The position numbers and the translations under genes are program-made. A model generated the notes under the pieces. It was not told the DNA's origin, made no database searches, and saw nothing but the letters and a program-made list of their open reading frames with translations. Source: Kiritimatiellia bacterium (lineage in GTDB: Bacteria; Verrucomicrobiota; Kiritimatiellia; RFP12; UBA1067). Taken from it: a stretch of 15,031 nucleotides of DNA. The stretch covers positions 1-15,031 of the forward strand of contig JAQVQN010000013.1 of assembly GCA_028701555.1 (NCBI GenBank), in the 5' to 3' direction. Below are positions 1 to 7,288 of this stretch, piece after piece; positions within the stretch are counted from its first letter, which is position 1, and every line of letters starts with the position of its first letter.

Positions 1-1
1 T

Positions 2-556
2 GTGTTGGTGACGGCCGCGTACATCAACGAACGTCCGCTACGGGGCTTGCTGGAGTATGTGGACGCCGCTAACGTGGACATCAAGGCCATGAGCGACCGG
101 TTTTACCGCGAGGTCTGCTCGGCCTCGCTTGATCCGGTCTTGCGTGCGGTGCAGGTAATGCGCGAAGTTGGTGTGCATGTGGAGATCACTAATCTGGTGA
201 TACCGACACTCAACGACAGCGACGAGATGCTGCAAAGCCTTTGCGGATGGGTTGCTGACAATCTAGGTGCGGAGACGCCTTTGCACTTCTCGCGTTTTTT
301 TCCGCGTTATAAGATGACGCATCTGCCGCCGACACCGATTGAAACTCTCTTGCGTGCGAGGGGGCATGCTGTCAAAAGCGGTCTGAAGCATGTGTATGTG
401 GGCAATGAGGAGGTCAAGGACGGCGAAAACACTGTCTGCGCCGGGTGCGGAGCGACGCTGATAGAGCGCCAAAGGTACGTAATACTGAAAAACCGTCTGG
501 CCGCTGGTGGCGCGTGTCCGGAGTGCGGACGTAAAGTGCGCGGGGTGTGGTCGTGA
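2..556 (+). CDS. amrS: AmmeMemoRadiSam system radical SAM enzyme, C-terminal part (5' truncated by window edge)
   Basis: This is the C-terminal 184 residues of the radical SAM member of the AmmeMemoRadiSam triad. The true start and the CxxxCxxC cluster motif lie upstream of the window. The assignment rests on the late TIM-barrel segments ANVDIKAM (residues 24-30 of the visible part), EITNLVIPTLNDS (61-73) and HFSRFFPRYKM (95-105), which are typical of this family, and on the Memo/AMMECR1 fusion next door. The tail carries two CxxC pairs (C146/C149 and C172/C175 of the visible part), consistent with a C-terminal zinc ribbon. The natural substrate of the system is unknown to me; a radical-based modification is inferred from the family. 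The stop codon overlaps the GTG of the next small ORF (GTGA), suggesting translational coupling. The GTG at position 2 is simply the first in-frame codon, not a start. Confidence 0.88.
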   Translation: MLVTAAYINERPLRGLLEYVDAANVDIKAMSDRFYREVCSASLDPVLRAVQVMREVGVHVEITNLVIPTLNDSDEMLQSLCGWVADNLGAETPLHFSRFFPRYKMTHLPPTPIETLLRARGHAVKSGLKHVYVGNEEVKDGENTVCAGCGATLIERQRYVILKNRLAAGGACPECGRKVRGVWS

Positions 557-705
557 TTGCGCACGTCACGACGGCTTGCGGGCGGCGCGCGTTTTTGCGG
601 ATGCTGGCTCTCGCTGCCATGGGCGGGATGACGACGCGGCGGGTGGCGGCTGCACTGGTGCTGGACGACCGGGTGGTGGGGAGAGTGGCGCGATGGGCGG
701 GCTGA
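553..705 (+). CDS. Putative 50-residue protein with twin-arginine (Tat)-like signal
   Basis: The GTG start overlaps the amrS stop (GTGA) and the frame stays open for 50 codons to the TGA at 703-705. The product has an n-region ending in GRRAFLR (residues 10-16). This fits the Tat motif RRxFLK/R and is followed by a short hydrophobic stretch, MLALAAMGGM, then a second RR pair and a basic tail. It fills almost the whole gap between amrS and the Memo/AMMECR1 gene, leaving 27 bases. The ribosome-binding site is weak (GGGG at 542-545). The ORF is in the same frame as the downstream gene, from which only the TGA and a few codons separate it. It could be a small Tat-exported or membrane-anchored partner, the remnant of a longer Tat substrate, or chance coding in GC-rich DNA. 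I recognise no family. Confidence 0.4.
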   Translation: MIAHVTTACGRRAFLRMLALAAMGGMTTRRVAAALVLDDRVVGRVARWAG

Positions 706-732
706 AGCGGGGCTGGCCGGAAGGTGGCGGTT

Positions 733-2274
733 ATGAAGGGCTGGTTGATTTTTTCTTTTTACTGCTTATTTTTATGGGCAGGATGTTCAAACGACAAGAG
801 CAGGGTCGAGGAGGTGCAGATGGCCAAAAAGGTGATGGTCTCGCCCTTGGCGGGGCAGTGGTTTCAGGACAGCGAGAGAGCGCTGCGCGACGAGATCGCG
901 GAGCGCTGCAAGGGTATCACGGTAGTGCGCAAAAAGAATATCTGCGCCGCAGTGGTGCCGCACGCTGGCTACCGTTATTCGGGAAGTGTGGCGGCAGGGG
1001 TGTACCTGCGCATATCGCCGCAGAACTTACGCCGGATAATTGTGATGGGGCCGAGTCACTATGTTGGCATGCGCAACAAGATCAGTGTGCCGGATGCCAC
1101 GCATTATGCCACGCCGCTTGGCGAAATTAAGGCGGACACGGAGTTCATCGGGCGTCTGCGTTCTCTGCCATTCGTGACGCACCAGCCCGAGTCGCACATG
1201 CGTGAGCACAGCGACCAGATTCAATTGCCGCTGATACAGGCTTGTCTGGCCACTAACCTTCCGGTGGTGTGTATGGTCTGCGGACAGTTCGATGCTGGGT
1301 CTCTGGTAGAGGCGGCAGGCGGTTTGCGGGGGCTGATGGACGAGGGCACGCTGTTCGTGGCTAGTTCAGACTTCACGCATTATGGTGCCAACTACGGGTA
1401 TGTGCCGTTCAAGGACGAGGTGTTCGAAAAGCTGGAGACTCTGGACATGGGCATCTTCGAGCTGTTCGCGCGCAAGGATCTGGCTGGTTTCATGCGGTAT
1501 CTGGATGAGACCGGCGCCACGGTATGCGGGCGTGATCCGCTGGCCTTTCTGATGGCGATGATGCCTGCGGACGCGAAGGTCGAGCGTACCGCGTATGAGA
1601 CTTCGGGGCAGATGACGCACGACACTCGCAATTCGGTCAGTTATATCGGAGCATTAGTGGCCGGCTCATGGTCTGATCCGGCAAAGAGGAAAAAAGCGGG
1701 GGTTGCGTTGGGAGGAGGCAAGCTGCCTGATGAGGATTGTACGCGGCTGCTGAAGCTGGCGCGGGACACTATCGTGCGGGCTTTGGAATCCGGCGAGCGG
1801 GCGGCAGCGGCGGCAGTGCCGGAGCATTTGACTGAAGGCATGCAGGCAGTGCGAGGAGGTTTCGTGACATTGCACAAGCGAGGCGACCTGCGCGGCTGCA
1901 TCGGCGAGATCGTACCGCGCCGCGAGATATGGAAAGCGGTACGTGAGCAGGCGCTGAATGCGGCGTTCAATGATCCGCGCTTTCCGTCGCTGCGCAAGGA
2001 CGAGCTGAAAGAGATCGACATCGAGATCTCGATCCTGACTCCGCCGCGGCCGGTCGGCTCCTGGCGCGAGATCGAGATCGGGCGTCATGGCATGGTGCTC
2101 AGCAAGGGCGGACGCAGCGCGGTTTTCCTGCCGCAGGTGGCGCCGGAGCAGGGGTGGGGCATCGAAGAGACGCTGACGCACCTGGCCCTGAAGGCTGGTC
2201 TCGGGGCGGAGGACTGGCGCGAGGGGGCGGAGTTTCTGGTGTTCGAAGCGCAGATTGCGCACGAGCGCAAATGA
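733..2274 (+). CDS. Memo-AMMECR1 fusion lipoprotein (AmmeMemoRadiSam proteins B and A in one chain)
   Basis: The protein has 513 residues from the chosen ATG. This start has AAGG (721-724) eight bases upstream; a GTG at 724 would add three residues. Residues 1-18 look like a lipoprotein signal: one Lys, a hydrophobic core and a lipobox-like WAGC with Cys18, although Trp at -3 is atypical. Residues 34-312 are a Memo domain (AmrB), related to class III (LigB-like) extradiol dioxygenases. Its metal-site-type motifs are PHAGYRYSG (His77), GPSHY (His109), EHSDQIQLP (His159) and SSDFTHYG (His216). Met295 appears to stand where human MEMO1 has its metal-binding Cys. Residues 335-513 are an AMMECR1 domain (AmrA) with the hallmark LRGCIGEI (386-393) and NDPRFPSL (413-420). 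The biochemical role of either domain is not established. Bacterial Memo-AMMECR1 fusions are known, but the export signal would put the chain in the envelope, away from a cytoplasmic radical SAM enzyme. Confidence 0.92.
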   Translation: MKGWLIFSFYCLFLWAGCSNDKSRVEEVQMAKKVMVSPLAGQWFQDSERALRDEIAERCKGITVVRKKNICAAVVPHAGYRYSGSVAAGVYLRISPQNLRRIIVMGPSHYVGMRNKISVPDATHYATPLGEIKADTEFIGRLRSLPFVTHQPESHMREHSDQIQLPLIQACLATNLPVVCMVCGQFDAGSLVEAAGGLRGLMDEGTLFVASSDFTHYGANYGYVPFKDEVFEKLETLDMGIFELFARKDLAGFMRYLDETGATVCGRDPLAFLMAMMPADAKVERTAYETSGQMTHDTRNSVSYIGALVAGSWSDPAKRKKAGVALGGGKLPDEDCTRLLKLARDTIVRALESGERAAAAAVPEHLTEGMQAVRGGFVTLHKRGDLRGCIGEIVPRREIWKAVREQALNAAFNDPRFPSLRKDELKEIDIEISILTPPRPVGSWREIEIGRHGMVLSKGGRSAVFLPQVAPEQGWGIEETLTHLALKAGLGAEDWREGAEFLVFEAQIAHERK

Positions 2275-2326
2275 GAGGCAGGTGCAAGACTTAAATCACT
2301 TTCAGGTCAATTCCCGGCAGGGAGGG

Positions 2327-2351
2327 TGCGATTCAATAATGTTGAATCGCA
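2327..2351. repeat. Perfect 10-bp inverted repeat, candidate operator
   Basis: TGCGATTCAA (2327-2336) and TTGAATCGCA (2342-2351) are perfect reverse complements around a 5-base spacer, TAATG. No T run follows, so an intrinsic terminator is unlikely. The dyad lies about 50 bases after the Memo-AMMECR1 stop and 125 bases before the SGNH hydrolase start. A dimeric regulator site or an RNA hairpin are both possible; no regulator is identifiable. Confidence 0.55.
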
Positions 2352-2362
2352 GAAGGTTAAAG

Positions 2363-2384
2363 GGTTCAGGGGTCAAGGTTCAGG
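2363..2384 (+). repeat. Short G-rich direct repeat (GGTTCAGG twice)
   Basis: The octamer GGTTCAGG occurs at 2363-2370 and again at 2377-2384, separated by six bases (GGTCAA) that resemble the unit. The stretch is GGT/CAGG-rich and unlike the coding sequence on either side. It looks like a degenerate intergenic repeat; its function is unknown. Confidence 0.45.
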
Positions 2385-2385
2385 T

Positions 2386-2403
2386 GTTGCGCGGCAACTT
2401 TTT
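2386..2403 (+). terminator. Weak intrinsic terminator candidate after the Memo-AMMECR1 gene
   Basis: GTTGC (2386-2390) pairs with GCAAC (2394-2398) around a GCG loop and is followed directly by five T (2399-2403). The stem is only 5 bp, so it would be a weak terminator. Its place after the Memo-AMMECR1 gene and before the SGNH gene fits a transcription-unit boundary. Confidence 0.4.
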
Positions 2404-2475
2404 ATGACGGATTTGGATAGTTTGTGTTATCTTTTCAAGGTTAAAAAGTAACAAAAAAAGGGAGAGTTTTGCTAA

Positions 2476-3762
2476 ATGAAGGTTAAAATGAAGGGTGCTT
2501 TGGCGGCATTATTTTTAATTACGGCGGGTTTATCTCTGGCAGAGGAAGCTCCTGTATACAGTGTTGTCAAAGCGGAAAAAATACGAGCGCGTGCGGGTAT
2601 CGGCAATTTCATGCGAAAGATCCGGCAAGGCGAAGAGGTGGTAGTGGCGTATCTGGGCGGTTCGATAACCGCCGCCAATGGATGGCGACCGAAAACCACC
2701 GCGTGGCTACGTGAACAATACCCGCAGGCCACGTTTAAGGAGGTCAACGCAGCTATCGGCGGCACCGGCAGTGATCTCGGGGTTTTTAGGCTTGAGCATG
2801 ATGCGCTGAGGCATGCGCCGGATCTGCTGTTTGTGGAGTTCGCTGTGAACGACGGCGGAGCGTCGCCCGAAAGCATTTGGCGCGGCATGGAAGGGATCGT
2901 GCGTCAGACCTGGCGCAAGAATGCCGCGACCGACATAGTCTTCACGTATACGGTAGCGAGCGGAATGACCAACGACCTGATACGAGGCGAGTGTCCGCGT
3001 TCAGCATCAGCCATGGAGATGCTGGCGGATTTCTACGGTATTCCTTCCGTCAACTTCGCCGTGCCGGTGGTGGATCTGATGCAGGCTGGCAAACTGGTGT
3101 TCACTGCAGATGCGCAGCCTGCGGGCGACGTGATATGGTTCGCGGCAGACAGTTGTCATCCGCGCGATGCCGGGCACAATATCTACCGTGATCTGATGGC
3201 GGCGGCGCTGACGCAGATGGCGGAGAGCCAGCCTGTTGACCACAAGTCAAAACTGGAGCGGACTTTTGTGGCAGACAACTGGGAGGCGGCTAAAATGGTG
3301 CCCTTGACCGCAGGCATGCTGCAAGGCGAGTGGCGCATGCTGGGGGATGACGAAGGACTGCAAAAGAATTTTGGCCACCGCATGGGACGTTTATGGATGG
3401 CGGAGAAGCCGGGCAGCCGGCTGAGTTTCAAATTCCGCGGTGCTGTGGCGCAGGTTTATGACATTGTTGGGCCGGACGGAGGACAGGTGACCGTGACGGT
3501 CAACGGGAAGGCGCTAAAAAAGCCGTTACCGCGTTTTGACAGTTACTGCACTTATCACCGCATCGCCACGCTAGGGCTTGTATCTGGTGCAAATACGGGA
3601 GAGGTGCATGAGGTCGCTGTTGAGATTCATCCCGAGCAGCCGGACCGACGCAGTGTGTCGCACCGCCTCAAAGATCCAGAGCGTGAGCTAGCCGCGCCGA
3701 AATACCAAGGCACGCGTGTATGGATGAGCAGTCTGTTGCTGCTGGGTGATTTGGTAAATTAA
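2476..3762 (+). CDS. Secreted SGNH/GDSL-type hydrolase with C-terminal beta domain
   Basis: The protein has 428 residues with a Sec signal peptide: MKVKMK, a hydrophobic core and probable cleavage after SLA at residue 22. The four SGNH blocks are present: GGSIT with the nucleophile Ser63, AAIGGTG with the oxyanion Gly95 or Gly96, FAVND with Asn125, and DSCH with Asp225 and His228. This predicts a Ser-His-Asp esterase, lipase or acyl-hydrolase acting outside the cytoplasm, for instance deacetylating polysaccharide; the substrate cannot be read from the sequence. Residues from about 260 to 428 form a separate region without recognised catalytic motifs, possibly a beta-sandwich or carbohydrate-binding module. 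GGAGAG (2461-2466) lies nine bases before the ATG; a second in-frame ATG at 2488 would give a shorter n-region. The stop is eight bases before rimO and overlaps its ribosome-binding site, so the two are likely cotranscribed. Confidence 0.88.
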   Translation: MKVKMKGALAALFLITAGLSLAEEAPVYSVVKAEKIRARAGIGNFMRKIRQGEEVVVAYLGGSITAANGWRPKTTAWLREQYPQATFKEVNAAIGGTGSDLGVFRLEHDALRHAPDLLFVEFAVNDGGASPESIWRGMEGIVRQTWRKNAATDIVFTYTVASGMTNDLIRGECPRSASAMEMLADFYGIPSVNFAVPVVDLMQAGKLVFTADAQPAGDVIWFAADSCHPRDAGHNIYRDLMAAALTQMAESQPVDHKSKLERTFVADNWEAAKMVPLTAGMLQGEWRMLGDDEGLQKNFGHRMGRLWMAEKPGSRLSFKFRGAVAQVYDIVGPDGGQVTVTVNGKALKKPLPRFDSYCTYHRIATLGLVSGANTGEVHEVAVEIHPEQPDRRSVSHRLKDPERELAAPKYQGTRVWMSSLLLLGDLVN

Positions 3763-3770
3763 GGAAAAAA

Positions 3771-5111
3771 ATGTCAGTATCTGTTGGGTTCATAAGTTTG
3801 GGATGCTCCAAGAATCTCGTTGATTCGCAAATTATGGCTGGGTATCTGAAGAGCGATAAGATCGCTTTGGCTCCCACTCCAGAAAGCGCGGATATGATTT
3901 TGGTTAACACCTGCGCGTTCATCGAGGCGGCGCGAGAGGAGACGGCTGAGGCCATCTTAAGCGCCTGCGAGCACAAGAAGAACGGATGTTGCCGCGCGGT
4001 GATCGTCACCGGCTGCATGGTGCAGCGTTACCGCGAGCAGATGCTAGAGGCTTTTCCGGATGTGGATGCGTTTCTGGGAGTGGACGAGTTGGATCAGATA
4101 GCAGCGACGGTGCGGAAACTGGCGACGGGCAAGTGCGGTGGACTGACAATTAAAAAGGGATTGCCGGTGCGGGTGTTCACGCCCAAGTATCCGACACTGC
4201 TGTTCACGGGAGGGCCTTTCGCGTATCTCAAGATAGCAGAGGGCTGCGATCACCGCTGTGCGTACTGCGCGATCCCGGACATCCGCGGCAACTTCCGTTC
4301 GCGGGGGCTTGACGAGATTGTCACGGAGGCGGCGCACATGGTGAGCGCGGGTGTGCGGGAGCTGAACCTGATTTCACAGGACACCCTGCACTACGGGATG
4401 GACCGGGGGGAGTCAGTGTCCATAACTGATTTGTCGCGCGCGGTGGACGAGATCGACGGAGAATTCTGGTTCCGGCTGCTTTACGGGCATCCGGCCGGGC
4501 TCACCGAGGAGATGCTGGAGGTGATGAACCAGTCGCACCACCTGTGCCGGTATCTGGATTTGCCGGTGCAGCACAGTCATCCGGATATTTTGCATGCTAT
4601 GAATCGCGGCAAGGCGGTGGCGGCGACTGCGGGGCTGGCTGAGCGCTTGCGGCAGGCTGTGCCCGGAGTAGTCCTGCGCACGACATGCATGGTAGGCTTC
4701 CCGAGCGAGAGCGACGAGCATTTCAACCATCTGCTGGAGTATGTGGCTGAGTCGAAGTTCGATCATCTGGGTGTTTTCGCGTTTTCGCCTGAGGAAGGCA
4801 CCCCTGCTTTTGCGATGGACGGTGTTCCGGACGAGGATGTCGTTGCCGACCGCTGCGAGCGGCTGATGGAGTTACAGCGGGCAATTGTGGAAGATAAAAC
4901 GCGCCGACTGGTCGGGCAGACCGACAAAGCGCTGCTGCTGTGCCCTAACGCCGACGGCGAATGGTTGGCGCGGTTGCCGCGACAGGCGCCGGAGGTGGAC
5001 GGCGAGACTGTAGTGACAGGGGTACGGCCTAGTGCGCACAAGGGAGATTTTGTTAAAGTCATGATCACCGGCGGTAAAGGGTATGATCTGACGGCGCGGG
5101 CAACTCACTAA
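3771..5111 (+). CDS. rimO: Ribosomal protein S12 methylthiotransferase RimO
   Basis: This radical SAM enzyme adds a methylthio group to the beta-carbon of a conserved aspartate of ribosomal protein S12 (Asp89 in E. coli) in the cytoplasm, using two 4Fe-4S clusters. The 446-residue length is normal for the family. The N-terminal UPF0004 domain opens with FISLGCSKNLVDSQ and has cluster cysteines Cys12, Cys48 (VNTCAF) and Cys82 (TGCM). The radical SAM domain has the CxxxCxxC motif at Cys159, Cys163 and Cys166 (EGCDHRCAYCAIP). Residues from about 380 to the end form the TRAM domain. SLGCSKNLVDS and the lack of MiaB-type features favour RimO over the related tRNA enzymes. AAGGAA (3761-3766) overlaps the stop of the SGNH gene. 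The antiporter gene follows after 25 bases. It is a housekeeping gene and no oddity is visible. Confidence 0.96.
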   Translation: MSVSVGFISLGCSKNLVDSQIMAGYLKSDKIALAPTPESADMILVNTCAFIEAAREETAEAILSACEHKKNGCCRAVIVTGCMVQRYREQMLEAFPDVDAFLGVDELDQIAATVRKLATGKCGGLTIKKGLPVRVFTPKYPTLLFTGGPFAYLKIAEGCDHRCAYCAIPDIRGNFRSRGLDEIVTEAAHMVSAGVRELNLISQDTLHYGMDRGESVSITDLSRAVDEIDGEFWFRLLYGHPAGLTEEMLEVMNQSHHLCRYLDLPVQHSHPDILHAMNRGKAVAATAGLAERLRQAVPGVVLRTTCMVGFPSESDEHFNHLLEYVAESKFDHLGVFAFSPEEGTPAFAMDGVPDEDVVADRCERLMELQRAIVEDKTRRLVGQTDKALLLCPNADGEWLARLPRQAPEVDGETVVTGVRPSAHKGDFVKVMITGGKGYDLTARATH

Positions 5112-5136
5112 ACTTTTTGTGCAATAAGGATCACGG

Positions 5137-7149
5137 ATGGATACGGGATCATTTATTCAAGACCTGGCTGTTATTATGGCTGCGGTAGGCGCGGTTTCGG
5201 CTGTGTGTGCCCGTTTCGGCTGGCCTAAGGTCATAGGATATATACTGGCTGGAACCGCCATGGGCAAATACACATTCGGCGGTTCCTTCTTTATAAACGA
5301 GAAGAGTATTGATGTGTTGGGGCAGATCGGCATCGTGTTTCTGATGTTCACGCTCGGGCTGGAATTCAGTGTCAGGAAACTTAAAAAAGTGGGTAATGTT
5401 GCATTGCCGACGGCGTTATTGGACATGGCGGTCATGATCTGGCTGGGGCATTTCGTGGGCACCAAGATACTGGGATGGGGTTCGGTTCAGAGCCTGTTTC
5501 TTGGAGCTGCCATAAGCGATTCGGCCACGACCCTTTTGGCCAAAACCATCAACGACATGGGGTGGGGGTCGCGGCGTTTCACAAAGTACATTTTCGGCGT
5601 GACGATCATCGAGGACATCTTGTGCATTGGCGTGATAGCGCTGCTGACGGGCATTGTGAAGACCGGCCGGGTGCAGATAGGAGAGGCACTGTTCAGTTTG
5701 GGTGGATTGCTTTTGTTTATGACGGGGGTAACGGTTTTCGGGCTGCTGCTGGTACCTAGAGTGATTAATAGTGTGGCGCGTCTGAAAGACGACGAGACGC
5801 TGCTGCTCACCATCTTGGGTTTTTGCTTCTTAGTGTCATTTATCGCCTTGCGGCTCAACTACAGTCTGGCCTTGGGGGCCTTCATGGTGGGTGTGATGGG
5901 CGCGGAATCGGAGCATTTGCGCCGCATTTATCAGCATTGCATACCTTTGCGGACTATGTTCAGCGCGATATTTTTCGTGACGATCGGACTTTTGGTGAAT
6001 CCTGCTGGCATGCTGGCGCAATGGCCGGCTGTTTTGGGCCTGACTCTGTTAGTGATCATCGGCAAGAGTCTGAACTGCACAATAGGACTGCTTCTGACCG
6101 GACAGGATCTCAAAAACGCGATACAGACAGGTGTGGGGATGGCTCAGATCGGCGAGTTTGCATATTTGGTTGCATTGATCGGGGTTACGATGAAAGTGGT
6201 GGACTCGTCGCTTTATCAGATTGCGGTTGGGGTCTCGATTTTGACGACACTGTTTAACCCATTTCTGATGAGAGGCTCGGAGCCGTTTTCGGATTGGGTC
6301 ATGAGGCGATTGCCCGTAAGCTGGAACGAGTATCTGGAGACATACGCGAACTGGTACGAGCGGTTCCGGCATACGCAGGCACCTAGCGGTGCTGCTGCGG
6401 CGGTGCGGCTGAACCTGAGCATTGTCCTGTTGCTGATGGCACTGGTGGCGGTTAACTACATCGCGGCTGGCATGTTGGCGGGGCTGGATTATTCCGGCAT
6501 ATCGCCGGTGGTAGAGGCGCACAAGAGGTCTTTGCTATGGGGTGCTGCAAGCCTTATGACCATTCCCGGGGCAATCTTCCTTTTTTTCCGGGCGCGTGCC
6601 TTTGGGCGCGCCGTGGCAGAAGTGCTGATTCCCGCAAAAGTGGCTGGCACAGGCTGGGCCTTGTCGTTCAGAAGCATGACCGGTTCGCTGTTTGCACTGG
6701 CCGGTATCGCGGCGCTGTTTTTTGAAAGCGTGATGCTGAGCGGCAGTATCATGCCCGAACAAGCTTGGGCAAGGGCGGGCATTGTGATTTTACTTTTGAC
6801 GGTAGGTGTGGCCGGATGGAAACAGTTCAGATATTTTGGCACAGCCTCGTTGGAGACTCTGCGCAAAGTGGTTTCGGAAGAGGTTGAGACCGCGCAAGAT
6901 GAATCGGCTGCGGATCTGCTTGACATACACACCGAAAAGGTCAAGGTCGGGGCTGACGTTGATTTCCTGGGCTGCACATTGTGCGAGATCAACCTGAGGG
7001 CCAGAGCGGGAGTCAGTGTGCTGTGTATCGAGCGCGGCGGCAAAACCATTGTAAACCCGCGCGCAGACGATGTGCTGGAGGCTTCAGACACGGTGCTGCT
7101 GCTGGGGGACGATGAACAGATCGCCAAGGCCCGAGAGTTACTTTCCTGA
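5137..7149 (+). CDS. Kef-type (CPA2) monovalent cation/proton antiporter with TrkA-C domain
   Basis: This is an inner-membrane protein of 670 residues. Residues 1-390 form the CPA2 Na+/K+:H+ exchanger domain with about a dozen hydrophobic helices. Family landmarks are IGIVFLMFTLGLEF (64-77), the acidic pair Glu159-Asp160 in TIIEDILCIG, and GMAQIGEFAYLVA (334-346). About four further membrane segments follow (roughly 427-450, 466-486, 515-533 and 546-560). A soluble C-terminal RCK_C/TrkA-C domain (about 592-670) ends in DTVLLLGDDEQIAKARELL. There is no RCK_N (GxGxxG NAD-binding) domain, so ligand control would act through RCK_C alone. Whether it carries K+ or Na+ cannot be decided. The ATG has AAGGA (5126-5130) six bases upstream. 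It is probably the last gene of the SGNH-rimO-antiporter operon. Confidence 0.9.
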   Translation: MDTGSFIQDLAVIMAAVGAVSAVCARFGWPKVIGYILAGTAMGKYTFGGSFFINEKSIDVLGQIGIVFLMFTLGLEFSVRKLKKVGNVALPTALLDMAVMIWLGHFVGTKILGWGSVQSLFLGAAISDSATTLLAKTINDMGWGSRRFTKYIFGVTIIEDILCIGVIALLTGIVKTGRVQIGEALFSLGGLLLFMTGVTVFGLLLVPRVINSVARLKDDETLLLTILGFCFLVSFIALRLNYSLALGAFMVGVMGAESEHLRRIYQHCIPLRTMFSAIFFVTIGLLVNPAGMLAQWPAVLGLTLLVIIGKSLNCTIGLLLTGQDLKNAIQTGVGMAQIGEFAYLVALIGVTMKVVDSSLYQIAVGVSILTTLFNPFLMRGSEPFSDWVMRRLPVSWNEYLETYANWYERFRHTQAPSGAAAAVRLNLSIVLLLMALVAVNYIAAGMLAGLDYSGISPVVEAHKRSLLWGAASLMTIPGAIFLFFRARAFGRAVAEVLIPAKVAGTGWALSFRSMTGSLFALAGIAALFFESVMLSGSIMPEQAWARAGIVILLLTVGVAGWKQFRYFGTASLETLRKVVSEEVETAQDESAADLLDIHTEKVKVGADVDFLGCTLCEINLRARAGVSVLCIERGGKTIVNPRADDVLEASDTVLLLGDDEQIAKARELLS

Positions 7150-7211
7150 AGAGGCGAAGCCGCTGAAGAATCAGCAAACAACCGAAAAAAGTTGTACTGA
7201 AAAAATATGCG

Positions 7212-7241
7212 TTGCAGGGGGCTCATATTTTTTAGTATAAC
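7212..7241 (+). promoter_or_regulatory. Candidate sigma-70-type promoter for gdhA
   Basis: A -10-like TATAAC (7236-7241, five of six consensus bases) lies 18 bases after a weak -35-like TTGCAG (7212-7217), in the most AT-rich part of the gap between the antiporter and gdhA. A start near 7248 would give a leader of about 140 bases before the gdhA ATG. This is a visual match only. Confidence 0.35.
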
Positions 7242-7288
7242 AAAAATGTAAGTTGTATTTATTTGTGTTCATTGCTTGTTTAAGCGGT

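Noticed and set aside
507..1130. 207-codon ORF overlapping the small Tat-like ORF and the Memo gene
   Set aside because: It has Gly/Arg/Ala-rich translation without domain signal and overlaps a clearly real gene in another frame.
1666..2262. 198-codon ORF on the minus strand opposite the AMMECR1 domain
   Set aside because: It is a low-complexity Arg/Leu/Pro translation shadowing a conserved domain.
2327..2351. Reading the dyad as an intrinsic terminator
   Set aside because: No T run follows the second arm.
2404..2475. Promoter boxes for the SGNH operon
   Set aside because: The stretch is AT-rich and a promoter is expected, but no -35/-10 pair with acceptable spacing stands out.
6489..7226. 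245-codon ORF on the minus strand opposite the antiporter
   Set aside because: It has Ser/Pro/Thr-rich antisense translation typical of GC-rich genes, with no motif; it lies opposite a solid gene.
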